The notes below the pieces were generated by a model that ran no database searches, was not told the DNA's origin, and saw only the letters and a program-made list of their open reading frames with translations. From assembly GCA_007125875.1 (NCBI GenBank), contig SLCI01000253.1, positions 1-25,568 of the forward strand: a DNA stretch of 25,568 nucleotides. The letters run 5' to 3'. Below, piece after piece: positions 13,182 through 20,610 of the stretch (positions are counted from its first letter, which is position 1; each line of letters opens with the position of its first letter). Both the position numbers and the translations under genes were made by a program. This DNA comes from Kiritimatiellia bacterium. Its GTDB lineage: Bacteria > Verrucomicrobiota > Kiritimatiellia > SLAD01.

Positions 13182-13634
13182 CTAGAATCGCCAACCCCCG
13201 TCTTTGCCGACCCGTTGAAGGATCCAATCTTCCGCGAGGACGGCGGAGGCCAAGAACATGTAGCCGACATTGCGCAGGACATTGCCCCATCCGATGATTT
13301 CGACGTCATCGCCGACCGAGAAGCAGCCGCAGGCAATTTCGAGGCCACGCAACAGATTAAAGCTCATCGCCGCAGCAAACACGGCCAGCATTAGCAAGAT
13401 CACCAATGCAGCGCCATCTTTGAAGCGGGCGGAAAACATGATCGCGAGTGCCACGACCAATTCGATCCAGGGCAAGGTGATCGCGGTGACATTGATCAGG
13501 GCGTCAGGCAAAATGCGATACTGAAAAACGGCTTCGGCGAAGTCGCCCGGGAATAGAATCTTGTGCGCGCTGGCGATGATGAATACCACGCCCAGCAGCA
13601 CTCGGCAGGCAATGAGAATAAAGCGCATGTTCAT
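13182..13634 (-). CDS. MauE/DoxX-family four-helix membrane protein
   Basis: Predicted inner-membrane protein of 150 residues with four hydrophobic segments (about 4-22, 46-68, 75-93 and 120-136). DoxX/MauE text is visible: RVLLGVVFIIASAHKILFPGDFAEAVFQYRILP at the start and LLRGLEIACGCFSVGD in the third helix-loop, with the Cys102-x-Cys104 pair that many MauE/DoxX members keep. MauE is needed for disulfide formation in methylamine dehydrogenase and DoxX takes part in thiosulfate oxidation; general members are thought to handle thiol or quinone redox. ATG 13634 has GGAGG seven bases upstream and overlaps the stop of the rhodanese gene by 4 bases, so it is chosen over the longer frame to 13670. 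Function here is inferred from the coupling with rhodanese. Confidence 0.8.
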   Translation of the reverse strand: MNMRFILIACRVLLGVVFIIASAHKILFPGDFAEAVFQYRILPDALINVTAITLPWIELVVALAIMFSARFKDGAALVILLMLAVFAAAMSFNLLRGLEIACGCFSVGDDVEIIGWGNVLRNVGYMFLASAVLAEDWILQRVGKDGGWRF

Positions 13635-14128
13635 GGTGCGCCCTCCAGCGGAAGGTCTGCCGCAAGCCATTCTTCGATGCCACCGACAAACAGTGAGACA
13701 TTCTCCATGCCTTGATCGCGTAAATAGAGGGCGAGCATCAGTGCTTCATCACAGTCGGGCCCGGAGCAGAAGGTGATGAGCTGGTCCTCCGGTATGACGA
13801 ACATCGCCAATTCCAAAAACACCTCATCGATCCGACTTAACGGCGCAGAGAGTGAGCCTGGAATGGTGCCGCTCTGATATTCCGTATCAATTCGGGCATC
13901 AATCAGCATGTGTGAGCCGGTTTCCGTCGCTTCGCGCACCTGCTCAAGCGAAACGATCGGAATATCTTCCGCCATGGCACGCGCTTCAACGCGCATGCTC
14001 CAAGGATAAAAGAGCTCAATCCCACCAGCTGGGCGCAAGGCATTCACGAGCAGGCCCGTCAATCCACCGGCGATCACGAGGAAGAGTGCGCGCGTCCAAA
14101 GATTGCCTGGTTTGCGAGAGTCCTTCAT
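13631..14128 (-). CDS. Membrane-anchored rhodanese-like domain protein
   Basis: Predicted 165-residue protein with one N-terminal membrane segment (13-30, LFLVIAGGLTGLLVNALR) after a positively charged start, which would place the rest outside the cytoplasmic membrane. A rhodanese domain follows: SLEQVREA (60-67), LIDARIDTEYQSGTIPGS (75-92) and the active-site loop FCSGPDCDEA with Cys121 and an extra Cys126, then LRDQGMENVSLFVGGIEEW. Rhodaneses bind persulfide sulfur on the loop cysteine or act as protein-thiol modules. Its stop is fused by ATGA to the start of the MauE/DoxX gene, so the two are made together. It is divergent from the peroxiredoxin gene across an 86-base gap. Likely role: sulfur or thiol handling at the membrane. 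Confidence 0.85.
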   Translation of the reverse strand: MKDSRKPGNLWTRALFLVIAGGLTGLLVNALRPAGGIELFYPWSMRVEARAMAEDIPIVSLEQVREATETGSHMLIDARIDTEYQSGTIPGSLSAPLSRIDEVFLELAMFVIPEDQLITFCSGPDCDEALMLALYLRDQGMENVSLFVGGIEEWLAADLPLEGAP

Positions 14129-14214
14129 TAAATTACGCTGCTCATATTCGTTAGTTGTCGCTATGCTGTACGACAGATTGCTGTGAAAGCAACATCTTAA
14201 AAAGGAGAATCACT

Positions 14215-14676
14215 ATGGCTAGTTTGGAAGGGAAAATGGCACCTGCGTTCAAATTAAAGGGGAGCGACGGCAAAACACATGCCTTAGCCGACTACAAGGG
14301 GCGTTCGGTCATTCTATATTTTTATCCCAAAGACGACACGCCGGGCTGCACGAAAGAAGCCTGCGGGTTTCGCGATCTGCATACAGACTTGAGTGGGAAA
14401 GACGCCGTTGTGTTGGGCGTTAGCCGGGATGGGGTCGATTCGCACAACGCCTTTATTGAGAAGTACGGGCTGCCCTTCACGCTCTTGTCTGACCCGGACG
14501 CAAAAGTTATGACGGCTTATGGCGCGTACGGAAAGAAAATGATGTACGGCAAGGAAGTGGAAGGCGTCATTCGTTCAACCGTCATTATTGGCCCGGATGG
14601 CAAGGTGGTTAAGCACTGGGCGAAGGTGCCGAAAGCCGAAGCGCATCCCGCCAAAGTGTTGGAAGCGTTGGGTTGA
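14215..14676 (+). CDS. bcp: Thioredoxin-dependent thiol peroxidase (Bcp/PrxQ)
   Basis: Peroxiredoxin of 153 residues reducing hydroperoxides with thioredoxin as donor, in the cytoplasm. The peroxidatic Cys45 and resolving Cys50 sit in the classic PGCTKEACGF (43-52), with YFYPKDDTPGC before it and the C-terminal VIRSTVIIGPDGKV typical of the AhpC/TSA family. The length is that of the Bcp family. ATG 14215 follows AAAGGAG by a good spacing; the frame is open to 14155 but this start keeps the known N-terminus. It shares a junction TGATG with the downstream TatD-like gene, so the two are co-translated, and it is divergent from the rhodanese/MauE pair, perhaps for shared redox-stress control. Confidence 0.95.
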   Translation: MASLEGKMAPAFKLKGSDGKTHALADYKGRSVILYFYPKDDTPGCTKEACGFRDLHTDLSGKDAVVLGVSRDGVDSHNAFIEKYGLPFTLLSDPDAKVMTAYGAYGKKMMYGKEVEGVIRSTVIIGPDGKVVKHWAKVPKAEAHPAKVLEALG

Positions 14677-15485
14677 TGCGATTCTGCGATGCGCATAACC
14701 ATCTGCAGGATGACCGTTGGCCGGACACGCTCGCTGAGCGTCTGGCCAGCGGGCGGCATGTAGGGGTTGCGCGCATGGTGGTGAACGGCACGCACGAGTC
14801 GGACTGGGACGCCGTGGCGCGTGCGGCCGATCAGTTTCCCGATGAGATCATCCCCAGTTTCGGATTGCATCCTTGGTTTGTTCCGGAACGATCACCGGAT
14901 TGGTTGAGCATCCTGCGCACCTTTATCGAAAGATATCCCGGGGCAGGCGTGGGTGAGATCGGTTTGGATCGCTGGAAAGAGGGGCTCGCGGAAAAAGAGC
15001 AGGAGGAGGTTTTCCTGCAGCAACTACAGCTCGCGACGGAATTCGATCGCCCCGTAAGTATTCACTGTTTGCAGGCGTGGGGTCGTCTGGTGGAAATCGT
15101 GGAGAGCGAGCGGTTGCCGACCCGTGGTTTTCTCCTGCATAGTTACGGTGGCTCTGCGGAGTTGGTGGCTCGGCTGGCGCGTTGCGGTGCCTATTTCTCG
15201 TTTCCCGGTGCCTTCGCACGTGAAAAGAAAACGCGCCAACGGGAGGCGTTCCGGCAGGTCCCGCCTGATCGCCTGTTGGTCGAAACCGATGCACCGGATC
15301 AGTTGCCGCCCCGCCACCTGCAAGCGGTGAAGGTCGAGGATGCCGAAGGGCGACCGCTTAATCATCCGGCGAACTTGCCCGCGATCTACGAGGTGCTGGC
15401 TGAGCTGCGTGAAGCTCCCTTGGATCAGTTGGTGCCGCAGGTCGAACAGAATTTCCGGCGATTTTTCAAGAGCACGGCTCAGTAA
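14676..15485 (+). CDS. TatD-family metal-dependent hydrolase
   Basis: Predicted cytoplasmic hydrolase of 269 residues with a TIM-barrel amidohydrolase fold. Metal ligands of the TatD family are present: His7 and His9 in DAHNHL, Glu94 in GEIGLDRW, His130 in SIHCLQAW, His155 in LLHSYGGS and Asp205 in VETDAPDQLPP. Family members act as 3'-5' exonucleases or in DNA repair and RNA quality control, but the substrate of this one is not known. The start at ATG 14676 shares the TGATG junction with the bcp stop; a TTG one codon earlier is also in frame. A function paired with peroxide defence (repair of oxidised nucleic acid) is possible, by neighbourhood only. Confidence 0.9.
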   Translation: MRFCDAHNHLQDDRWPDTLAERLASGRHVGVARMVVNGTHESDWDAVARAADQFPDEIIPSFGLHPWFVPERSPDWLSILRTFIERYPGAGVGEIGLDRWKEGLAEKEQEEVFLQQLQLATEFDRPVSIHCLQAWGRLVEIVESERLPTRGFLLHSYGGSAELVARLARCGAYFSFPGAFAREKKTRQREAFRQVPPDRLLVETDAPDQLPPRHLQAVKVEDAEGRPLNHPANLPAIYEVLAELREAPLDQLVPQVEQNFRRFFKSTAQ

Positions 15486-15533
15486 AGCTGTGATTTTTGA
15501 GTAGCTCATGGTAGTGTCGTTCAGAGGTGTGAG

Positions 15534-16397
15534 ATGAACGACCCAATTGCCACTGCGATTAAGCAGAAAAGTCAGCCGATGGATCCGCAGCCCACGATGA
15601 TGGCAGCGCGGCTTCCGCAGCTCCAGGGTGTTCGGGCGATCCTTTGGGATATTTACGGCACACTTTTTATTTCCGGTTCAGGCGACGTGGGCACGGCTGC
15701 CGCGATCAATCGTGACGAAGCGCTCCTTGAGGCGCTCGATGAAGCTGGTATCACGCGCCCTGCGGGGATCACGGCCGATGATTTGGAGTCGGCAATCAAG
15801 CAGTTGCATGCACGCGCCCGGGAGCAGGGTATCGAGTTTCCCGAAGTAGATATTTTGCAGATTTGGCGCGAGGTGCTAACGCAGCATCAGGCCAAAAAAA
15901 TATCGGAATCCGTAGTGACCAAGTTGGCGCTCGCGTACGAGTTTCGTGTGAATCCAGTCTGGCCCATGCCGGGGCTCGTCGAGGTTTTGCAAGTACTTCA
16001 AGGGCGTGGAATGAGCATGGGCGTGGTCTCCAACGCCCAGTTCTTCACACCGCACCTATTCCCCGCATTGACGGGGCGGACGTTGATGGAGTGGGGGATA
16101 TCGGAGTCCCTCTGTGCGTGGTCTTGGATTGAAGGTGTGGCGAAGCCATGCCGTTCTTTGTTTATGCAGGTGTTGGACCGATTAGGACAGCGCGGGATCT
16201 CGCCGGAGGAAGTCCTGTTTGTCGGCAACGATTTGCGTAACGATATTTGGCCTGCCACCGAGCTGGGGTGTCGCACGGCATTATTTGCGGGCGATGCCAG
16301 GTCGCTGCGCTTGCGGGAATCCGATGAGCAAGTATGCGGACTGCAACCCGATCTAGTTATCACCGAGCTGCCCCAGCTTCTTCATGTCCTCGCGTAG
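15534..16397 (+). CDS. HAD-superfamily hydrolase
   Basis: Predicted 287-residue HAD hydrolase. Motif I is LWDIYGTLF with nucleophile Asp39; the second acid of the phosphatase form DxD is Tyr here, as in the dehalogenase-like DxYGT subgroup. Motif II is VVSNAQF, motif III the lysine of VAKP, and motif IV GNDLRNDIWPA. A helical cap lies between motifs I and II (about 55-145). The first 34 residues, polar with two Met clusters, are not part of the fold, so ATG 15597 or 15600 could be the real start, though ATG 15534 follows AGAGGTG. The missing second Asp means phosphatase activity cannot be assumed; substrate unknown. It is followed by repeat-filled DNA. Confidence 0.85.
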   Translation: MNDPIATAIKQKSQPMDPQPTMMAARLPQLQGVRAILWDIYGTLFISGSGDVGTAAAINRDEALLEALDEAGITRPAGITADDLESAIKQLHARAREQGIEFPEVDILQIWREVLTQHQAKKISESVVTKLALAYEFRVNPVWPMPGLVEVLQVLQGRGMSMGVVSNAQFFTPHLFPALTGRTLMEWGISESLCAWSWIEGVAKPCRSLFMQVLDRLGQRGISPEEVLFVGNDLRNDIWPATELGCRTALFAGDARSLRLRESDEQVCGLQPDLVITELPQLLHVLA

Positions 16398-16572
16398 CGT
16401 CCCCGTTGATTCGTCCGCTTGCGGATCGCCGTTTTGAAGTCATACGGCTTGCCTGCATAAGTTGGCGGTAGGAGAAGCGGTCGCTGCGCGCGATACGAGA
16501 TCCACGATGCGAGTTTCGGGATAGTGTTGGGATCAGCCCGTATCCCGAATCGCGTATCCCGTGGCCCGCATC
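16398..16572. other. Repeat-filled spacer, first part
   Basis: The 432-base spacer between the HAD hydrolase and cydD has no supported gene. This part has a fragment of repeat A (CGTCCGCTTGCGGATCGCCG, 16412-16431), an unremarkable GC-rich stretch, and from 16534 degenerate CGTATCCCG words like those at 9427-9507. Open frames across it, on either strand, are short and match repeat translations seen elsewhere in the window. Confidence 0.6.
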
Positions 16573-16644
16573 CCGTCCCCCGCGCTCAAATTCGTGACCG
16601 AATTTGCCCCCTTCGCCCACCGCGTAGTGCGCCTTCGGTTGACT
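16573..16644. repeat. Dispersed repeat A, partial copy 3
   Basis: About 72 bases identical or nearly so to the right-hand end of repeat A: CGTCCCCCGCGCTC, the hairpin arms CAAATTCG (16587-16594) and CGAATTTG (16599-16606) around TGAC, GCCCCCTTCGCCCACCGC and CTTCGGTTGACT. The palindrome and left half are absent. It shows that the right end of repeat A can occur alone. Confidence 0.85.
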
Positions 16645-16727
16645 GATGCGTCCGCTGTAGGCGCAGACGAAGCCCGCGCATTCGGTCGTAGGATTTGCGA
16701 AGGCGATTGCGGACTGCTGCTTCTGTG

Positions 16728-16783
16728 CAACGAAAAACCAAAAACAAAGAACGACGAACGAGCCCCGCGCCTGTGCGGGGCTA
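16728..16783. repeat. Dispersed repeat C, copy 2, with hairpin
   Basis: AACGAAAAACC and GAACGACGAACG wording followed by a perfect hairpin, AGCCCCGC (16761-16768) and GCGGGGCT (16775-16782), loop GCCTGT. It matches repeat C copy 1 at 12111-12168. It ends about 47 bases before cydD; whether it affects cydDC transcription is unknown. Confidence 0.65.
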
Positions 16784-16829
16784 AATTCTCTGCGCTTGCA
16801 CCGAATCGCGCCCTCCGTATGCTCTTGCC

Positions 16830-18548
16830 ATGATTTCTCGTCGTCTTATTGAAATGGCCAGTGGCACGTATGCGCTGTTGGCTATGCAGCTTTGCATGAG
16901 TTTGGTGCTGACTGGCTTGATCATTGCGCAGATGTTTACGTTGAGCGTGATCATTGATGCGGCCTTCATGCAGTCGGCTGGTTTGAGTGGGTTGACGGGA
17001 TACTTGTGGGTGCTCGGCGCATTGATTGTGGCGCGGGCTGTTGCCATTAAGGTGCATCACAGCAGTAGTGCGCTGCGGGCGATCCGTATCAAGACGCGCC
17101 TGCGCCAGCTACTTTTTGATCACTGGACGCGGGTTGGGCCAGCCCTCATTCAACAGGAGCGCACCGGCGAATTAGCTGCCACCTACTTCGATGGCTTGGA
17201 TAAAATTGAGTTGGTCTTTAGTCGCTATCTTCCGCGCTTAATGAATGTGCTGGTCACGCCGTTGATCATTGCGCTCTGGGTGTTGACGGTGGACTTGTTG
17301 AGCGGGCTGCTCCTGTTGTCGACGGCGCCGCTGATTCCGCTCTTCATGTGGTTAATCGGCAGCATGGCACAGAAGCGCAGCGATAAACAGTGGCTGGCGC
17401 TGAGCCGGATGAGCGCACATTTCCTCGATACGGTTCAAGGCATGACTACCCTGAAACTATTTGGTCGCAGCCAACATCAGGAGAAGGAAATCGAGCGGTC
17501 CAGCCGACGCTATCGGTTGACCACGATGGCCGTGTTGAAGGTGGCTTTTCTGTCGGCGCTGGTGCTGGAGCTGGCGGCTTCGCTCAGTACGGCCATCGTT
17601 GCAGTGCAAATCGGTGTGCGCTTGGTGGAGGGCCACATCCTGTTTCAACCCGGTCTATTCGTCTTGTTGTTGGCGCCGGAATTCTATTTGCCGTTCCGCC
17701 AGTTGGGTGCCGAGCATCACGCCGCGATGGAAGGGCGGACCGCGGCCAATCGTTACCTTGAGTTCCTTGATCAACCCGCCTTGCGGACACCTGCAGGCCG
17801 GCCAGCCACGCCACCGGCGGCCCCATTTGACATCCGGATCGAGGGCCTGTCCTTCACCTATCCCAATCGCGATCAACCGGCGCTATCCGATGTAAATACA
17901 TGGCTGCATGCCGGGGAGATCACCGCGTTGGTTGGATCGAGCGGAGCCGGTAAGAGTACCTTGTTGCAATTGCTGGCGGGGCAGCTCGATCCCGGTAGCG
18001 GACGTATTTTGCTCGGTGATGTGCCGCTCGATGAAATGGATCGCCAAACTTGGCGCAATCTCATTGCGGTTGTACCGCAGCGGGTGACTCTTTTTGCTGG
18101 GACCCTGCGCGATAATATTGCCCTCGCACGACCGGATGCCACCGATGATGAGGTGATCGCAGCGGCGACGGCCGCCGCCGCGCACGACTTCATCAAGCGC
18201 TTGCCCGATGGCTACGATACGATCGCAGGCGAACAGGCGTGGCGACTGAGCGGCGGCGAGCGACAGCGTATCGCCTTGGCCCGCGCCTTTCTTAAGGATG
18301 CGCCGGTGCTGTTGTTGGATGAGCCGACCGCGAATCTTGATCCCGACACGGAGGAGTCTATGGCCCGCGCCTTCGAGCGTCTGGCGCGTGGCCGTCTGAC
18401 GTTTGTGATCGCGCACCGGCTGCGCACGGTCTATCGCGCACATCGGATTCTGGTGCTGGACAAAGGACGCCTGGTCGAGGAGGGAAGTCACGCCGAGCTC
18501 AGCCGTCAGCAAGGCCGTTATGCCCGCTTGATTGGGGGTGCCACATGA
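16830..18548 (+). CDS. cydD: Thiol reductant ABC exporter subunit CydD
   Basis: Half of the heterodimeric CydDC exporter of cysteine and glutathione to the periplasm, required for assembly of cytochrome bd and c-type cytochromes. The 572 residues form an N-terminal six-helix membrane domain (about 1-320) and a C-terminal ATPase domain. The ATPase shows Walker A GSSGAGKST (near 369), the signature LSGGERQ (near 472), Walker B VLLLDEP (near 493) and the switch histidine in VIAHR. The membrane-domain text ATYFDGLDKIELVFSRYLPR and the ending of the transmembrane part (APEFYLPFRQLGAEHHAAMEG) are typical of CydD. The stop overlaps the cydC start as ATGA. No cytochrome bd oxidase genes (cydAB) are in view; they may be elsewhere. 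Confidence 0.94.
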   Translation: MISRRLIEMASGTYALLAMQLCMSLVLTGLIIAQMFTLSVIIDAAFMQSAGLSGLTGYLWVLGALIVARAVAIKVHHSSSALRAIRIKTRLRQLLFDHWTRVGPALIQQERTGELAATYFDGLDKIELVFSRYLPRLMNVLVTPLIIALWVLTVDLLSGLLLLSTAPLIPLFMWLIGSMAQKRSDKQWLALSRMSAHFLDTVQGMTTLKLFGRSQHQEKEIERSSRRYRLTTMAVLKVAFLSALVLELAASLSTAIVAVQIGVRLVEGHILFQPGLFVLLLAPEFYLPFRQLGAEHHAAMEGRTAANRYLEFLDQPALRTPAGRPATPPAAPFDIRIEGLSFTYPNRDQPALSDVNTWLHAGEITALVGSSGAGKSTLLQLLAGQLDPGSGRILLGDVPLDEMDRQTWRNLIAVVPQRVTLFAGTLRDNIALARPDATDDEVIAAATAAAAHDFIKRLPDGYDTIAGEQAWRLSGGERQRIALARAFLKDAPVLLLDEPTANLDPDTEESMARAFERLARGRLTFVIAHRLRTVYRAHRILVLDKGRLVEEGSHAELSRQQGRYARLIGGAT

Positions 18549-20290
18549 TCGCCGCATGGTTAAAAGCCCATAAGGGACAGACCCTGCTTTCTGTGGTCGT
18601 GGCGAGTGCCACAGTGTTGGCTGGTGTCGGCTTGCTTTCCAGCTCGGCCTATTTGATTTCCTGGGCTGCTCTGCGACCACCGATCCTGGATTTGATGTTG
18701 GTGATTGTTGCGGTTCGGTTCTTTGCGCTTTCGCGGGCGACGTGTCGCTATGTGGAGCGCATGTTGTCGCATGACCTTACCTTCCGCTGGCTTGCCACCC
18801 TGCGGGTGCAGTTGTATCGCTTGCTGGAACCGCGCCTCCCTCGCTTGTTGCTGCGGACTCGTTCCGGCGACTTACTCGGTCGCATGGTGTCGGATGTCGA
18901 TGTGCTACAGCACATGTACTTGCGCGTCGTTGTTCCAATCGCCACCGCAGTGATTGTCGCCACGGTAACCGTTTTTGCGTTGAGTACCTTTTCACTTTCG
19001 CTCGCGCTCGTAACACTGCTGGGTTTGGTGCTGAATGGTGTGGCGGTACCGATTGGAATCGCGCGTCATGCCGCGCAGTGGGGCGATGAGTCGGTGGAAG
19101 CTCGTTCGCAGGCCAGCGCTGATCTGGTTGAGCAACTACAGGGCATGCAAGATGCGCTGATCTTTGGGCAGGCCGATCGATCCCGCGCCCGTGTCCATGC
19201 GCAGAGCCGGGTGATGGCAGGCCTTGAAACGCGGCACGCGAAATGGACGGCGTGGCAGGATGGGCTCAGTCATCTGTGCGCGTTTGGTACCATGTGGGTA
19301 ATCCTGTGGCTGGCGATACCGCTGATTACATCCGGCGCGCTCGGTGGCATATGGTTGGCCCTGTTGAGTCTGGGCGTGCTCAGTAGCTTCGAGGCCGTGC
19401 AGCCGCTGGGAACCCTGTGGACCTTTCGTCAACAAAGTCAGGCCGCGCAGCAGCGTGCCGAGGATATCGAGTCGACACCGGTGCAAACGGAACGAATGAT
19501 AAGCGAAGAGCGGGTCGATGAAGTGCTGACCGCCGATGCTTATTCCATTCGCTTTGAATCAGTTGATTTCGCGTATGAGGAAGATTTTGTGTTACGCGAT
19601 ATTCGGTTTACATGGACAGCGGGTTATCGACTCGCGCTGGTAGGGCCAAGCGGTGCCGGCAAGAGCAGCATCGCCCATTTATTATTGGGCTTCGAGCGCC
19701 CCATTGCCGGACAGATTATAGTGAATCAGCGCGATTTGGCCGCGTGGCATCCCTCGATCTGGATGCAGCAGATTGCGGTGGTGCCACAGCACACGCACCT
19801 GTTCAACAATACGGTCCGCGAAAATCTTCGCCTGGCGCGACAAGGTATTTCGGATGACGAGTGCTGGGCGGCGCTGGAACAGGTACAGCTGGCCGGTACC
19901 ATTCGGGCGCTCCCGCATGGCTTGGATACTTGGATTGGGGAGCAGGGGGCGCGTCTGTCTGGTGGTGAGCGCCAGCGGCTTGCGATCGCGCGAGCGGTGC
20001 TGAAGCAGGCCCCTATTTGGGTTCTGGATGAACCGACATCGCATCTAGATCGGAGCACGGAACAGGCATTGGTGCAGCTGTTGCTTGATGTCACGAAAGG
20101 AAAAAGCACATTGTGGATTTCACATCGCTTGATCGGGCTGGATTGCTTGGACAGCATTTTGGTTATCCAGCAGGGCGGGATTTGCGAGCGTGGTTCTCAT
20201 GAGAAATTGATCGCGGCGAATGGTTATTATGCGCGCATGCTGCGCCAGGAACATCAGCTGTTGAACGACAATGATTCCGGCTCCGGTTGA
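18545..20290 (+). CDS. cydC: Thiol reductant ABC exporter subunit CydC
   Basis: Second half of the CydDC exporter, 581 residues, inner membrane. The N-terminal text is diagnostic for CydC: LLSSSAYLISWAALRPP, then RFFALSRATCRYVERMLSHD and RSGDLLGRMVSDVDVLQ. The ATPase domain has Walker A GPSGAGKSS (near 369), signature LSGGERQ (near 471), Walker B IWVLDEP (near 492) and switch histidine in WISHR. ATG 18545 overlaps cydD by four bases, so the subunits are produced together. The gene is followed by a 96-base gap and the oadGAB genes; co-transcription is possible but not shown. Confidence 0.94.
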   Translation: MIAAWLKAHKGQTLLSVVVASATVLAGVGLLSSSAYLISWAALRPPILDLMLVIVAVRFFALSRATCRYVERMLSHDLTFRWLATLRVQLYRLLEPRLPRLLLRTRSGDLLGRMVSDVDVLQHMYLRVVVPIATAVIVATVTVFALSTFSLSLALVTLLGLVLNGVAVPIGIARHAAQWGDESVEARSQASADLVEQLQGMQDALIFGQADRSRARVHAQSRVMAGLETRHAKWTAWQDGLSHLCAFGTMWVILWLAIPLITSGALGGIWLALLSLGVLSSFEAVQPLGTLWTFRQQSQAAQQRAEDIESTPVQTERMISEERVDEVLTADAYSIRFESVDFAYEEDFVLRDIRFTWTAGYRLALVGPSGAGKSSIAHLLLGFERPIAGQIIVNQRDLAAWHPSIWMQQIAVVPQHTHLFNNTVRENLRLARQGISDDECWAALEQVQLAGTIRALPHGLDTWIGEQGARLSGGERQRLAIARAVLKQAPIWVLDEPTSHLDRSTEQALVQLLLDVTKGKSTLWISHRLIGLDCLDSILVIQQGGICERGSHEKLIAANGYYARMLRQEHQLLNDNDSGSG

Positions 20291-20386
20291 GATGGGCGCT
20301 GCTAAGAATCTGCTTTATTGCATGGCGGTCGGCTGCTACCGTCTGCGTTGGCTTTGAGTTTTGTCCCCAAGGGAATCGGGGTTTGT

Positions 20387-20608
20387 ATGGAAGACGTTGC
20401 ACTGTATGTCATTTGCTTGAACGCGTTTGTCGCGGTGATCTCCTTATTGGGTATTCTTGCCCTGATGATGCGATTGCTAACGGCCTTGTTTCCGGTGGCG
20501 ACTAATCAGACCGATAGCGCACTGACCGCGGCTATCGCCGCGACTGTTGCGCAAGTCTATCCCGGTGCGCGCGTATCCACTATTGAAGCTGTTTCATCTA
20601 AGGAGTAA
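20387..20608 (+). CDS. oadG: Oxaloacetate decarboxylase gamma subunit (OadG)
   Basis: Small membrane protein of 73 residues with one N-terminal membrane helix (about 4-30, LYVICLNAFVAVISLLGILALMM) and a short soluble tail ending in TAAIAATVAQVYPGARVSTIEAV. In the sodium-pump decarboxylase the gamma chain links the soluble alpha to the membrane beta subunit. The sequence is short and weakly conserved; identification rests on topology and its place two bases before oadA, with oadB next. The frame opens back to 20318 with a TTG start, but ATG 20387 gives the usual short form with the helix at the N-terminus. Confidence 0.8.
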   Translation: MEDVALYVICLNAFVAVISLLGILALMMRLLTALFPVATNQTDSALTAAIAATVAQVYPGARVSTIEAVSSKE

Positions 20609-20610
20609 CG

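Noticed and set aside
12862..13348. Small open frames over repeat B and the riboswitch
   Set aside because: The conserved signal is hairpin structure, and the frames cross a riboswitch and a real gene on the same or other strand.
16830..20290. cydDC as a toxin or peptide exporter pair
   Set aside because: The CydC-specific N-terminal blocks and the CydD/CydC order with ATGA overlap fit the thiol exporter.
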